Source: Segatella copri (GTDB lineage: Bacteria; Bacteroidota; Bacteroidia; Bacteroidales; Bacteroidaceae). From it: a stretch of DNA of 64,000 nucleotides. A program made the position numbers and the translations under genes. Below, piece after piece: positions 1 to 9,131 of this stretch. Every line of letters begins with the position of its first letter. Positions within the stretch are counted from its first letter, which is position 1. The notes beneath the pieces were generated by a model. That model was given only the letters and a program-made list of their open reading frames with translations, was not told where the DNA came from and made no database searches. The stretch spans positions 1,224,501-1,288,500 of the forward strand of contig NZ_CATKVU010000006.1 in the NCBI RefSeq assembly GCF_949820605.1, given 5' to 3'.

Positions 1-1
1 T

Positions 2-676
2 CAGAAGACTGAAGATTCTGCTGCTTCAATCATTGAAATGCCAGCAAAGACAGTAGAAAACAATCGTACAGAAAGCGAAGTCAAGAATCAGGATAGTAAC
101 CAGAAGATGGAGAGTGGACTCTCTGTCAACAATTCTGTGTTCGTTAACGAAGAAGAAGAAGAATCAAATGCCGAATTCATCAGCATCAAGAAGAGCTGGT
201 TGCGCAATATTGCAGCAGCCTGCATCGCTCTCATTGTATTCTTCACCTACTCTTCTCCATTGGGAACCCCAACCGTTCAGAAGAGCCAAATCGACACAGG
301 CATGCTGAACCGCATCATGCCTAAGGAGATTAATAAGGTTGCGCAACCTCAAGAACTGGTTCTTAGTACAGAATCACAGGCAGAAGAGAGCATTCCTGCC
401 AAGTCTGTCAACATGGCTCAGGACAACGAATTGCAAACAGTTTCTTCTTACTACAGCATCGTTTTGGCAAGTCGTGTTACCAAGCGCAATGCTGCCTGCT
501 ATGCTGAACTCCTCCAAAACAAAGGATTCAAGGAAGCTAGGGTGTTGATTACGGATAATAATGTGAAAGTTATATATGGAACATACTCTACCGAGGGCGA
601 AGCTTATACTGCTCTCAACCGTTTACACAACTATGATGCTTTTACTGACGGCTGGATTACGAAAGTGAAAGAATAG
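2..676 (+). CDS. SPOR-domain membrane protein (5' end outside window)
   Basis: The reading frame is open from base 2, so the true start lies upstream and only about 224 residues are visible. Counting from the Met at base 38, a charged, Glu-rich stretch is followed by one membrane segment (about residues 53-73), then a linker and a C-terminal SPOR-like domain (about 135-212) with the typical 'YYSIVLAS' and 'VIYGTY' strands. SPOR domains bind peptidoglycan stripped of stem peptides, usually at the division site. In Bacteroidetes such proteins often carry N-terminal HU/CCDC81-like DNA-binding domains; that part would lie outside this window, so this is inference. The next gene is a zinc-ribbon/FHA protein 99 bp downstream. 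Confidence 0.8.
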   Translation, partial: QKTEDSAASIIEMPAKTVENNRTESEVKNQDSNQKMESGLSVNNSVFVNEEEEESNAEFISIKKSWLRNIAAACIALIVFFTYSSPLGTPTVQKSQIDTGMLNRIMPKEINKVAQPQELVLSTESQAEESIPAKSVNMAQDNELQTVSSYYSIVLASRVTKRNAACYAELLQNKGFKEARVLITDNNVKVIYGTYSTEGEAYTALNRLHNYDAFTDGWITKVKE

Positions 677-775
677 TTGATAGTTAAGAGTTTATAGCTA
701 GAACAAAGAGCAAGGAGTATCGGAAACTTCTACAACACATTATTATAATAAAGACAGAAAAGTAAGAAAAAGAAT

Positions 776-1312
776 ATGAAAAGAGTACGTTGTCCTAAAT
801 GCGATAATTTTATCACCTTCGATGAGACCAAGTATCAGGCAGGTCAGAGTCTCGTTTTCGTTTGTCCTAATTGCAATAAGCAGTTTGGCATCCGAATGGG
901 AGTTTCCAAGCTCCGCGAAACCCGAAAGGAGGAAAAACTTGACGAGAATGCCAACGAGAAGGGATACGGTTCTATCGTTGTCATCGAGAACGTATTCGCT
1001 TACAAACAGGTCATCCCGCTCCAGTTAGGCGACAACATCATCGGCCGCTACATGAAGAACAGCGGAATCAACTGCCCTATCGAAACCGTAGACCCAAGCG
1101 TTGACATGAACCATTGCGTAATTAACGTTAGCCGCGACAAGAAAGGCAAATTGAAATATGTACTCCGTGATGGACCAAGTTATACAGGAACTTTCGTTGA
1201 CAATGAAATTCTGGGCGACAGAGAACGCCGCGTTATCGAAGACGGAACCCTGTTCACCATCGGAGCAACTTCTATCATTCTACGCACAGCAGACAGTGAA
1301 GAAGAAAACTAA
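776..1312 (+). CDS. Zinc-ribbon and FHA domain protein
   Basis: The 178-residue protein starts with a zinc ribbon (Cys6-x2-Cys9 and Cys30-x2-Cys33) of the MJ0042/zinc-ribbon type. A forkhead-associated domain follows (about residues 80-175), with the conserved 'IIGR' strand and an Asn-His pair before the next strand. FHA domains bind phosphothreonine peptides, so the protein is probably a cytoplasmic adaptor in Ser/Thr phosphorylation signalling. No kinase is next to it and its partner is unknown. A strong terminator follows it. The domain call is firm; the biological role is not known. Confidence 0.82.
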   Translation: MKRVRCPKCDNFITFDETKYQAGQSLVFVCPNCNKQFGIRMGVSKLRETRKEEKLDENANEKGYGSIVVIENVFAYKQVIPLQLGDNIIGRYMKNSGINCPIETVDPSVDMNHCVINVSRDKKGKLKYVLRDGPSYTGTFVDNEILGDRERRVIEDGTLFTIGATSIILRTADSEEEN

Positions 1313-1341
1313 GAAGTTTCGATTATCAAAATAAACACTCC

Positions 1342-1386
1342 AAAAGGAGCAATTGGATGTTGGTTTACATCCAATTGCTCCTTTTT
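1342..1386 (+). terminator. Intrinsic terminator after the FHA gene
   Basis: An almost perfect 18-bp stem (1342-1359 with 1368-1385) closes an 8-base loop and ends in a T run. It separates the SPOR/FHA genes from the his operon. Confidence 0.9.
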
Positions 1387-1494
1387 CACTTAACGAAAAC
1401 GTAAAAACACGCCATATTTCTAACTTTCTGAAAGAAATCTACTATATTTCGTAATCTTTTTGTTTTTATTTTCTTTAAATTAAAAGAAAATGTG

Positions 1495-1502
1495 TACCTT
1501 TG
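1495..1502 (+). promoter_or_regulatory. Probable -7 element of the hisHAF-IE operon
   Basis: TACCTTTG fits the Bacteroidetes -7 consensus TAnnTTTG and lies 40 bp before the hisH start. The -33 position is only T-rich, so the promoter is inferred from the -7 box alone. Confidence 0.55.
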
Positions 1503-1541
1503 CATCGAAAAATAAGAAATAGAAATGAATTACGTTAGGTT

Positions 1542-2180
1542 ATGGATGTAGCAATCGTAAAATATAATGCCGGAAATATCTATTCCGTAGTCAACGCCAT
1601 GAAGCGTTTAGGCATCGAACCTGTACTTACAGATGATGCAGAAATGCTCCAGAAGGCTGACTGCGTCCTTTTCCCAGGACAAGGCCAGGCAAGAGAAGCA
1701 ATGGAATATCTGAAGGCTCATCAGCTTGATCAAGTAATCAAGAACTTGAAGCAACCCGTCCTGGGCATTTGTGTAGGACAGCAACTCTTGTGCCGCCATT
1801 CGGAAGAAGGTGACGTAGATTGCATCGGAATCTTTGATGTAGATGTAAAGCGATTCCAGCCTCAGAAACACGAAGACAAGGTGCCTGCTATGGGATGGAA
1901 TGAAATCTATGATTTGAAGACTGACCTTTATAAGGGGTTCGGAAACAGAATAGATTCTGACTCAGACAAGTCTACCGCTGATGCGCTGCTTCATCCCTAC
2001 TCCTATTTCGTACATAGTTATTATGTGCCACTCTGCGAGGAGACCATTGCCAAGGCAGAATACATTCTTCCTTATAGTGCATCGCTCCACAAAGATAATT
2101 TCTATACCTGCCAGTTCCATCCGGAAAAGAGCGGAAAGGTGGGAGAACAGATTTTAAAGAACTTTTTAGAGATAAAATAA
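1542..2180 (+). CDS. hisH: Imidazole glycerol phosphate synthase, glutaminase subunit HisH
   Basis: This class I glutamine amidotransferase supplies ammonia to HisF for making imidazole glycerol phosphate and AICAR in histidine synthesis. The nucleophile Cys77 sits in 'GICVGQQ' (the usual form is GICLGMQ), and the His-Glu pair is in 'FHPEKS' near residues 192-197. At 212 residues it is slightly longer than typical HisH, with extra residues near 130-145. It is the first gene of a four-gene operon with hisA 16 bp downstream. hisG, hisD, hisC and hisB are not in this window. Confidence 0.97.
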   Translation: MDVAIVKYNAGNIYSVVNAMKRLGIEPVLTDDAEMLQKADCVLFPGQGQAREAMEYLKAHQLDQVIKNLKQPVLGICVGQQLLCRHSEEGDVDCIGIFDVDVKRFQPQKHEDKVPAMGWNEIYDLKTDLYKGFGNRIDSDSDKSTADALLHPYSYFVHSYYVPLCEETIAKAEYILPYSASLHKDNFYTCQFHPEKSGKVGEQILKNFLEIK

Positions 2181-2196
2181 AAGAGGAAATACTAAT

Positions 2197-2913
2197 ATGA
2201 TAGAATTAATTCCAGCTATCGACTTGATAAATGGCCAGTGTGTTCGTCTTACCAAAGGCGATTACGACCAGAAGAAGGTTTACAATGACAATCCTGCCGA
2301 TGTTGCAAAACTGTTTGAGCAGATGGGCTTCAAACGCCTTCATGTAGTAGACCTCGATGGAGCCAAGTCAAAGCACATCGTAAATGATGCGGTGTTGAAG
2401 GCCATCACCACAGAAACCTCTCTCGTGGTTGATTTCGGTGGCGGAATCAAGACCGAAGAAGATATTGAGAAAGCTTTTGCTGCGGGAGCAAGCATGGTTA
2501 CAGTGGGCAGCATTGCCGTCACTAATCCGGATCTCTTCATGCAATGGTTGGACAAGTATGGAGCTGACCGCCTGATTCTGGGAGCCGACGTAAGAAACGG
2601 AAAGATTTCTATCAACGGATGGAAAGAAGATTCTTCTGAAGATCTCCTTCCTTTCCTGAAAAAGTACATCGATAAAGGAGTACGCTATGTTCTCTGCACA
2701 GAAATCAGCAAAGACGGAACGCTGCAGGGACCTGCCATAGAACTCTACAAAGAAGTAATGGCTGCCTATCCTCAACTGCATCTTATCGCCTCAGGCGGAG
2801 TGAGTTGCAACGAAGACATCGAAGCATTGGAAACTGCAGGAATTCCTGCCGTAGTATTTGGAAAAGCTTTCTACGAAGGGAAAATCGATGTTAAGAAACT
2901 AGTTAATAGTTAA
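2197..2913 (+). CDS. hisA: Phosphoribosylformimino-5-aminoimidazole carboxamide ribotide isomerase HisA
   Basis: HisA is the (beta/alpha)8 isomerase that opens the ribose of ProFAR to give PRFAR, the HisF substrate. The 238 residues have the usual length. The N-terminal 'AIDLINGQCVRL' carries the catalytic Asp8, and a second Asp is in 'GADVRNGK' near residue 130. The phosphate-binding loops 'GGGIKT' and 'SGGVS' are both present. It lies 16 bp after hisH and 60 bp before hisF; that gap is filled by low-complexity 'agtt' words. Confidence 0.97.
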   Translation: MIELIPAIDLINGQCVRLTKGDYDQKKVYNDNPADVAKLFEQMGFKRLHVVDLDGAKSKHIVNDAVLKAITTETSLVVDFGGGIKTEEDIEKAFAAGASMVTVGSIAVTNPDLFMQWLDKYGADRLILGADVRNGKISINGWKEDSSEDLLPFLKKYIDKGVRYVLCTEISKDGTLQGPAIELYKEVMAAYPQLHLIASGGVSCNEDIEALETAGIPAVVFGKAFYEGKIDVKKLVNS

Positions 2914-2973
2914 ATAGTTGACAGTCAAAAAGTTTATAGTTAGGAGTTAAGTAATCATAAAGTTCAAAGTTCA

Positions 2974-3753
2974 ATGGTCAAAGTTCAAAGTAACAAAGGA
3001 TTAGCTAAACGAATCGTTCCTTGTCTTGATGTAAAGAACGGCGAGACGGTAAAGGGAACCAATTTCGTAAACCTTCGCAGCGCTGGTGACCCGGTAGAAC
3101 TGGGAAAAGCTTATAGCGATGCTGGAGCCGATGAGCTCGTATTCCTCGATATTACAGCGAGTTTCGAAGAGCGCAAAACCTTTACGGATATGGTAACCCG
3201 TGTGGCTGCCGAAATCAATATCCCATTTACTGTGGGAGGTGGAATCAACGAACTCAAGGATGTTGACCGCCTGCTCAACGCAGGAGCAGACAAGGTAAGC
3301 ATCAACAGTGCTGCCATCCGACATCCGGAGCTCATCGATGAAATTGCCAACCATTATGGCTCACAGGTTTGCGTATGCGCCATTGATGCACGTCTCGATT
3401 CTGACGGCTGGCACTGTTATGTAAAAGGCGGAAGAGAACGGGTGGAACTAGGATTGTTTGACTGGGCTAAGGAAGTAGCCGACCGGGGTGCCGGTGAAAT
3501 TCTCTTTACCAGTATGGATCATGACGGTGTGAAACAGGGATTCGCAAACGAGGCCCTCGCCCGTCTTGCCGAAGAAGTAAGCATTCCTGTCATCGCCTCA
3601 GGAGGTGCTGGAAAGATGGAGCATTTCCGCGATGCGTTCACCCAAGGCAAGGCAGATGCTGCCCTGGCAGCCAGCGTGTTCCACTTTGGCGAGATTGCCA
3701 TTCCTGACCTCAAGAAATACCTGAGAGAAGAAGGAATCAACGTGAGAATATAG
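2974..3753 (+). CDS. hisF: Imidazole glycerol phosphate synthase, cyclase subunit HisF
   Basis: HisF is the cyclase barrel that joins ammonia from HisH to PRFAR. The core starts at '[14 protein letters not shown]', with catalytic Asp19 (Asp11 in most numbering) and a second Asp in 'CAIDARLD'. The only usable in-frame ATG is at 2974. It adds about eight residues (MVKVQSNK) to the family N-terminus and lies inside a short tandem repeat of 'aaagttc' words. The 259 residues are otherwise full length. It forms a heterodimer with HisH in the same operon. Confidence 0.96.
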   Translation: MVKVQSNKGLAKRIVPCLDVKNGETVKGTNFVNLRSAGDPVELGKAYSDAGADELVFLDITASFEERKTFTDMVTRVAAEINIPFTVGGGINELKDVDRLLNAGADKVSINSAAIRHPELIDEIANHYGSQVCVCAIDARLDSDGWHCYVKGGRERVELGLFDWAKEVADRGAGEILFTSMDHDGVKQGFANEALARLAEEVSIPVIASGGAGKMEHFRDAFTQGKADAALAASVFHFGEIAIPDLKKYLREEGINVRI

Positions 3754-3814
3754 AACACGTAAGGATACTGAGACACGTGAATATAATAATGTAAGAAAAT
3801 AAAAACAAGATAAA

Positions 3815-4462
3815 ATGGAAATAGATTTCGAAAAATTAGGCGGACTGGTTCCTGCCATCATCCAAGACGCAGTTACAAAGAACGTCTTGATGCTTGGTTT
3901 CATGAACCAGGAAGCATACGATAAGACAATAGCAACCAAAAAGGTAACATTCTGGAGCCGTTCACGCAACTGCCTCTGGACAAAAGGTGAAACATCAGGC
4001 AACTTCCTGAATCTCGTTAGCATTCAGAACGACTGCGATAACGACACCTTGCTGGTTAAGGTTCACCCAGACGGTCCAACCTGCCACAAAGGTACAGACA
4101 CCTGCTGGGCAGAAGAGAATACACTCAACCCTATCCTCTTCCTCTCAGAGCTTCAGGACTTCATCAACAAGCGCCACGAAGAAATGCCAGAGGGAAGTTA
4201 CACTACCAGCCTCTTCAAGAAAGGCGTTAATAAAATGGCACAAAAGGTTGGAGAAGAAGCTGTTGAAACCATTATCGAAGCCACAAACGGCAACAACGAG
4301 AAACTCATTTACGAGAGTTCAGACCTTCTCTATCACCTCATCGTACTGCTCACAAGCAAAGGCTTGAGAATAGAAGATGTAGTGAAAGAACTTCAGATGC
4401 GTCACGATCCGGAATGGGATAAGAAACGCCGCGTTGCCAAGAGCAAGGGCGAAATGAAATAA
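3815..4462 (+). CDS. hisIE: Bifunctional phosphoribosyl-AMP cyclohydrolase / phosphoribosyl-ATP pyrophosphatase HisIE
   Basis: This fused enzyme performs steps two and three of histidine synthesis. Residues 1-105 are the HisI cyclohydrolase ('FWSRSRNCLWTKGETSG', with metal-binding Asp and Cys residues in 'DCDNDTLLVKV' and 'GPTCHKGTDTCW'). Residues 115-215 are the all-alpha HisE MazG-like pyrophosphatase ('KVGEEAVETIIEA' and 'YESSDLLYHLIVLL'). At 215 residues it has the normal fused length. It is the last his gene here, with FtsE 31 bp downstream on the same strand. Confidence 0.96.
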   Translation: MEIDFEKLGGLVPAIIQDAVTKNVLMLGFMNQEAYDKTIATKKVTFWSRSRNCLWTKGETSGNFLNLVSIQNDCDNDTLLVKVHPDGPTCHKGTDTCWAEENTLNPILFLSELQDFINKRHEEMPEGSYTTSLFKKGVNKMAQKVGEEAVETIIEATNGNNEKLIYESSDLLYHLIVLLTSKGLRIEDVVKELQMRHDPEWDKKRRVAKSKGEMK

Positions 4463-4493
4463 CAAACTAACATTAAGGAGAAAAAAATAGAAG

Positions 4494-5210
4494 ATGTTAA
4501 TAGATTATCAGAACGTCAGCATATATCAGGCCGACAAGTGCGTGCTCCAAAACATCAATTTCCATATTGACGAAGGAGAATTCGCCTACCTTATTGGAAA
4601 AGTCGGCTCTGGTAAAAGTTCGCTATTAAAGACACTTTATTGCGAACTAGACCTTGTAGAGGGCGAAACCGAAAAAGCAGAAATTCTCGGCAGAGACCTC
4701 AAAACTATCAGGCGAAAGGAGATTCCGGCTCTGCGTAAGGAATTGGGAATCATCTTTCAGGATTTCCAGCTGCTACACGACCGCACCGTTCGCAAGAACT
4801 TTGAATTCGTACTCAAGGCAACAGGCTGGAAAAACAAAAAAGACCGAGAAAAGCGTATCGAAGAGGTGCTCAACGAAGTAGGCATGATTGATAAAATCGA
4901 CAAGATGCCTCATGAGCTCTCAGGTGGTGAGCAGCAGCGTGTAGCCATCGCCCGCGCCATTCTCAATAATCCAAAAATCATCATCGCCGATGAGCCTACA
5001 GGCAATCTCGACCCAGAGACTGCCAGCAACATCGTGAGTCTGCTGAAAGACATCACCAAACAAGGCACAGCTGTTGTGATGACAACCCATAACATCCCGA
5101 TGCTCGACAAATTCCCAGGCATCGTTTACCGCTGTAAGGAAGGTGTGCTCTACGACGTAACCAACGAGTACAACCACATCGACCTCACAGAGGATGGAGA
5201 AGATAATTAA
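4494..5210 (+). CDS. ftsE: FtsE-type ABC transporter ATP-binding protein
   Basis: The 238-residue ABC ATPase has Walker A at 35-43 (GKVGSGKSS), a Q-loop Gln89, the signature LSGGEQQ at 142-148 and Walker B 'IIIADEP' with the catalytic Glu167. It resembles FtsE, which with the membrane protein FtsX regulates peptidoglycan hydrolases at the septum. No ftsX is adjacent; the gene lies between hisIE and aspartokinase, so its partner must be encoded elsewhere. A LolD- or MacB-type ATPase is the alternative, since sequence alone separates these poorly. Confidence 0.8.
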   Translation: MLIDYQNVSIYQADKCVLQNINFHIDEGEFAYLIGKVGSGKSSLLKTLYCELDLVEGETEKAEILGRDLKTIRRKEIPALRKELGIIFQDFQLLHDRTVRKNFEFVLKATGWKNKKDREKRIEEVLNEVGMIDKIDKMPHELSGGEQQRVAIARAILNNPKIIIADEPTGNLDPETASNIVSLLKDITKQGTAVVMTTHNIPMLDKFPGIVYRCKEGVLYDVTNEYNHIDLTEDGEDN

Positions 5211-5237
5211 GTGAAATAATTAAATAAAATTACGACT

Positions 5238-6560
5238 ATGAAGGTAATGAAATTCGGAGGTACTTCTGTAGGCTCACCAGAGCGCATGAAGGGAGTAGCC
5301 TCATTGGTTACAGAATCAGGTGAACCAACTTTCATCGTATTGTCTGCGATGAGCGGTACAACAAACTCTCTCGTTGAGATCTCTGACTATCTTTACAAAA
5401 AGAATCCAGAGGGTGCCAACGAGGTAATCAACAACTTGGAGAAAAAATACATGCAGCATGTAGAAGAACTCTACTCTACCGAGGAGATGAAAAATACGAC
5501 TCGTGAGTTCTTGCAGGGCGAATTCAACTATCTCCGCTCATTCACCAAAGACCTCTTCACTTCTTTCGAGGAGAAGAGCATCGTGGCTCAGGGCGAGATG
5601 ATGAGCACCAACATGGTTGTAAACTACTTGAAGGAACAGGGTGTAAAGGCCGTATTGCTCAATGCATTAGACTTTATGCGCACTGACAAGAACGCAGAAC
5701 CGGATCCTCAGTACATCAAGGAAAAGTTGGCTGCTATCATGGAGCAGAACCAGGGCTATCAGATTTACATCACTCAGGGATTCATCTGCCGCAACGCATA
5801 CGGCGAGGTTGACAATCTGCAGCGTGGCGGTAGCGACTACACCGCATCTCTTATCGGTGCAGCTCTCACAGCTGACGAAATTCAGATCTGGACCGATATC
5901 GACGGAATGCACAACAACGACCCTCGTGTCGTAGAGCACACTGAAGCTGTCCGCCAGTTGAACTTCGAGGAGGCTGCTGAGTTGGCTTACTTCGGTGCCA
6001 AGATTCTCCACCCTACCTGTGTTCAGCCAGCTAAGTATGCAGGCATCCCTGTACGCTTGAAGAACACCATGGATCCTAAGGCCGACGGTACAATCATCGA
6101 CAATGTCATCGTACGCGGCAAGATCAAGGCTGTTGCTGCCAAGGACAACATCACAGCCATCAAAATCAAGAGTAGCCGCATGTTGCTCGCTACAGGTTTC
6201 CTACGCAAGGTATTCGAAATCTTCGAGAGCTATCAGACTCCAATTGATATGATTGCCACTTCTGAGGTGGGTGTCAGCATGAGTATTGATAACGATTCTC
6301 ATCTTAACGACATCGTAAACGAGCTGAAGAAATATGGTACAGTAACTGTAGATTCTGATATGTGCATCATCTGCGTTGTAGGTGATTTGGACTGGAGCAA
6401 CGTTGGCTTCGAGACCATCGCTACCGATGCGATGAAGAACATTCCTGTACGCATGATTTCTTATGGTGGGTCTAACTACAACATCTCATTCCTCATCAGA
6501 GAGAAAGATAAGAAGCAGGCATTGCAGAACTTGAGCAACGTATTGTTCGAGAAGAAGTAA
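5238..6560 (+). CDS. lysC: Aspartate kinase (monofunctional)
   Basis: It phosphorylates aspartate, the committed step toward lysine, diaminopimelate, threonine and methionine. The amino-acid kinase fold covers residues 1-280, with 'MKFGGTSVG' at the N-terminus, 'RGGSDYTASLIGAAL' and 'WTDIDGMHNNDPR'. Two ACT domains follow (about 300-440), which usually mediate feedback inhibition. The 440 residues show no fused homoserine dehydrogenase. It lies 27 bp after ftsE and 139 bp before lysA, placing both ends of the diaminopimelate/lysine pathway together. Confidence 0.95.
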   Translation: MKVMKFGGTSVGSPERMKGVASLVTESGEPTFIVLSAMSGTTNSLVEISDYLYKKNPEGANEVINNLEKKYMQHVEELYSTEEMKNTTREFLQGEFNYLRSFTKDLFTSFEEKSIVAQGEMMSTNMVVNYLKEQGVKAVLLNALDFMRTDKNAEPDPQYIKEKLAAIMEQNQGYQIYITQGFICRNAYGEVDNLQRGGSDYTASLIGAALTADEIQIWTDIDGMHNNDPRVVEHTEAVRQLNFEEAAELAYFGAKILHPTCVQPAKYAGIPVRLKNTMDPKADGTIIDNVIVRGKIKAVAAKDNITAIKIKSSRMLLATGFLRKVFEIFESYQTPIDMIATSEVGVSMSIDNDSHLNDIVNELKKYGTVTVDSDMCIICVVGDLDWSNVGFETIATDAMKNIPVRMISYGGSNYNISFLIREKDKKQALQNLSNVLFEKK

Positions 6561-6570
6561 TGCAAATGAA

Positions 6571-6665
6571 AACGAAGAGTGAAAAGTGAAGAATTCGTAT
6601 GTAATGCTTCCTATCCACTCTTCGTTGGATATTCTGATTTACAATAAATTGGATATTCTGATTTA
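6571..6665. repeat. Inverted and direct repeats between lysC and lysA
   Basis: An 11-bp perfect inverted repeat (6571-6581 with 6616-6626) surrounds a 34-base spacer. It overlaps the first of two identical 17-bp direct repeats, TTGGATATTCTGATTTA, at 6625-6641 and 6649-6665 (24-bp period). The stretch is too short and has the wrong layout for a lysine riboswitch. It may act as a terminator or as a regulatory site for lysA. Confidence 0.6.
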
Positions 6666-6699
6666 ACTATAATAAGGTATTAATTTAAGATTAAGTGAA

Positions 6700-7857
6700 A
6701 TGAAAGGTACATTTCCGATAGATAAGTTTCAGGAGATACAGACTCCGTTCTACTATTACGACACCAATGTGTTGCGCCAGACATTGAAAACCATCAATGA
6801 AGAGGCTGGCAAGCACGAGGGATTTGAAGTGCACTATGCCGTAAAGGCAAATGCCAACCCTAAGGTGCTCAATATCATCTGTCAGGCTGGTTTAGGAGCC
6901 GACTGTGTGAGCGGAGGAGAGATTCAGGCAGCCATCAAAGCCGGTTTTCCAGCCAGCAAGATTGTTTATGCTGGTGTAGGCAAAAGCGATTGGGAAATCA
7001 ACCTCGGATTGGAGAAAGGCATCTTCTGCTTCAATGTAGAAAGCATTCCGGAGTTGGAAATCATCAATGAGCTGGCTGAAAAACAGAATAAGATAGCGCA
7101 GGTTTGTTTCCGCATCAATCCGGATGTCGGCGCCCATACGCACGCTAACATCACAACAGGTCTGGCAGAAAACAAGTTCGGAATTGCCATGCGCGACATG
7201 GAAGCCGTAATCGAAGAGGCTGCCAAGATGAAGAACATCCAGTTCCTCGGACTGCACTTCCACATCGGAAGCCAGATTCTCGATATGGGTGATTTCGAGG
7301 CACTCTGCAACCGTATCAACGAACTTCAGAACCAGCTTGAAGCACATCACATCGTTGTGAAGAACATCAATGTGGGCGGCGGACTGGGCATTGATTACAA
7401 TCATCCAAACCGCCAGCCAATCCCTAATTTCAAGGATTATTTCGATACATACGCAAAGAAACTGAAGTTGCGCAATGGTCAGAAGCTTCACTTCGAGTTG
7501 GGTCGCGCTGTAGTGGGTCAGATGGGTTCTCTCATCACCAAGACACTCTACATCAAGCAGGGCACAGCCAAGCAGTTTGCCATTGTGGATGCAGGAATGA
7601 CCGACCTTATCCGTCCAGCTCTCTATCAGGCTTACCATAAGATTGAGAACATCTCAAGCGATGAACCTATAGAAACTTACGACGTAGTAGGTCCTATCTG
7701 CGAATCAAGCGATGTCTTCGGCAAGGCTGTCGACATCAACAAAGCCCATCGTGGCGACCTCATCGCCCTCCGCTCAGCCGGAGCCTATGGTGAGATCATG
7801 GCGAGCCAGTATAACTGTCGCCTGTTACCAAAGGGTTATATTACAGAAGACTTTTAA
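6700..7857 (+). CDS. lysA: Diaminopimelate decarboxylase
   Basis: This PLP enzyme decarboxylates meso-diaminopimelate to lysine. The 385-residue protein has the fold-type III alanine-racemase-like barrel. The PLP lysine is in 'HYAVKANAN' near residue 48, the phosphate loop is 'GGGLGIDY', and the C-terminal 'GPICESSDVFGK' supplies the Cys and Glu that contact substrate across the dimer. It has the normal length. It may be transcribed from lysC or from its own promoter in the 139-bp repeat-rich gap. Confidence 0.96.
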   Translation: MKGTFPIDKFQEIQTPFYYYDTNVLRQTLKTINEEAGKHEGFEVHYAVKANANPKVLNIICQAGLGADCVSGGEIQAAIKAGFPASKIVYAGVGKSDWEINLGLEKGIFCFNVESIPELEIINELAEKQNKIAQVCFRINPDVGAHTHANITTGLAENKFGIAMRDMEAVIEEAAKMKNIQFLGLHFHIGSQILDMGDFEALCNRINELQNQLEAHHIVVKNINVGGGLGIDYNHPNRQPIPNFKDYFDTYAKKLKLRNGQKLHFELGRAVVGQMGSLITKTLYIKQGTAKQFAIVDAGMTDLIRPALYQAYHKIENISSDEPIETYDVVGPICESSDVFGKAVDINKAHRGDLIALRSAGAYGEIMASQYNCRLLPKGYITEDF

Positions 7858-7925
7858 TATAGTTGAAAGTTAAGAGTTTATAGGATTCTCCTTTCTCTAG
7901 CTTTCTATATTACGAGAAAAAGAAA

Positions 7926-9068
7926 ATGATGATCATTAGTACAACTACTATAATAGCAGGCGCAGTGGTGGTTTTATTGGCGGTTCTCGGATCGCTGATA
8001 AATCCATTTCTGCGCTCGTTGCGCTTTCAAAAGACAGAAACGGCAGAGAATCAACCTCCTGTCAGTATACTCATTACCGCACACGATAATCTTACTGAAT
8101 TGGAGAGGAATCTCCCTATGTTCCTGCGCCAGCAGTACGCTGCCGACTATCAGGTAATCGTAGTCTGCCAGAGTACAGATGGCGAGACACAGGATTTTCT
8201 GAAGCGAACAGCAGCCGAGAACCCTCATCTGTATTATACTTACATTCCTGAGAGTTCACGCTACATGAGCCGCAAGAAATTGCAGATTACACTGGGTGTG
8301 AAGGCAGCCAAACATGAATGGATTATTTTGACAGAACCTAATTGCCGCCCAAGCAACGACAAGTGGCTGCAAACCATGGCCCGTCAATGTCAGGACCCAA
8401 ACCATCTGGTATTGGGATATGTAGCCCTTGATGAGGAAACCAAGAGCGTACGCCGTTTCGACAGCATCCGCAAGGCTTACTATGTTTTGCGCCGTGCCCA
8501 ACAGACCTACGGCTATCGCAGTCACATGCCAAATGTAGCTTTTCGCAAGAGCGACTTCATGAAGGAACAGGGCTATCAGGGCAACCTGGAATATGTTCGC
8601 GGCGAATACGATTTTCTCGTCAACAAGTATGCACTTTGCGGAGATACTGCTACAGAACTGGATTGCGATGCATGGCTCATCCGTGAAGCACCATCGAGCA
8701 AGAGCTGGCACAATGCCCACCTCTATCTGCAGGCTTCACGCAAGAGTCTGGAAAGAGCCGGTTCCATGCGTACCCTCATGTTCTTCGACCATCTCATGCC
8801 ACATCTCAGTCTGATAGCAACACTGGCCGTTGCAGCCTACTCTATCCTCATGAAGAATTGGATTCTTACAGGATGCGCAGGTTTCAGTTTCCTCCTGCTG
8901 TTCATCTTGAGAATGCTGATAGCCAACAAGGCCATCAGACACTTTGATGACGGAATAGCAATGTTCAAACTGCCATTCTTCGAATATGGAATCATCTGGA
9001 GAAATCTGGCTACCAAATTGCGCTATTGGCGGGCTGACAAAAACGATTTCACTTCTCATAAACTCTAA
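7926..9068 (+). CDS. Family 2 glycosyltransferase with membrane segments
   Basis: The 380-residue protein has an N-terminal membrane helix (about 8-28), a GT-A domain starting at 'PVSILITAHDN' (about 45-260), and two hydrophobic segments near 285-330. Its topology resembles processive or membrane-tethered GT2 enzymes. Where family members usually have a DxD-like metal site, this one reads TEPN (136-139) in 'IILTEPNCRP', so metal binding may be altered. The neighbour at 9132 also looks glycosyltransferase-like. The sugar and acceptor cannot be named from sequence. Confidence 0.78.
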   Translation: MMIISTTTIIAGAVVVLLAVLGSLINPFLRSLRFQKTETAENQPPVSILITAHDNLTELERNLPMFLRQQYAADYQVIVVCQSTDGETQDFLKRTAAENPHLYYTYIPESSRYMSRKKLQITLGVKAAKHEWIILTEPNCRPSNDKWLQTMARQCQDPNHLVLGYVALDEETKSVRRFDSIRKAYYVLRRAQQTYGYRSHMPNVAFRKSDFMKEQGYQGNLEYVRGEYDFLVNKYALCGDTATELDCDAWLIREAPSSKSWHNAHLYLQASRKSLERAGSMRTLMFFDHLMPHLSLIATLAVAAYSILMKNWILTGCAGFSFLLLFILRMLIANKAIRHFDDGIAMFKLPFFEYGIIWRNLATKLRYWRADKNDFTSHKL

Positions 9069-9131
9069 ACAGAGTAAAAAGGAAGTAACAGTCTATCAGA
9101 ATAATAACAGTTAAAAATAACCGACAGAACG

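Noticed and set aside
6561..6699. Lysine riboswitch before lysA
   Set aside because: The gap is only 139 bases, lacks the conserved lysine-riboswitch helices, and holds simple direct and inverted repeats instead.
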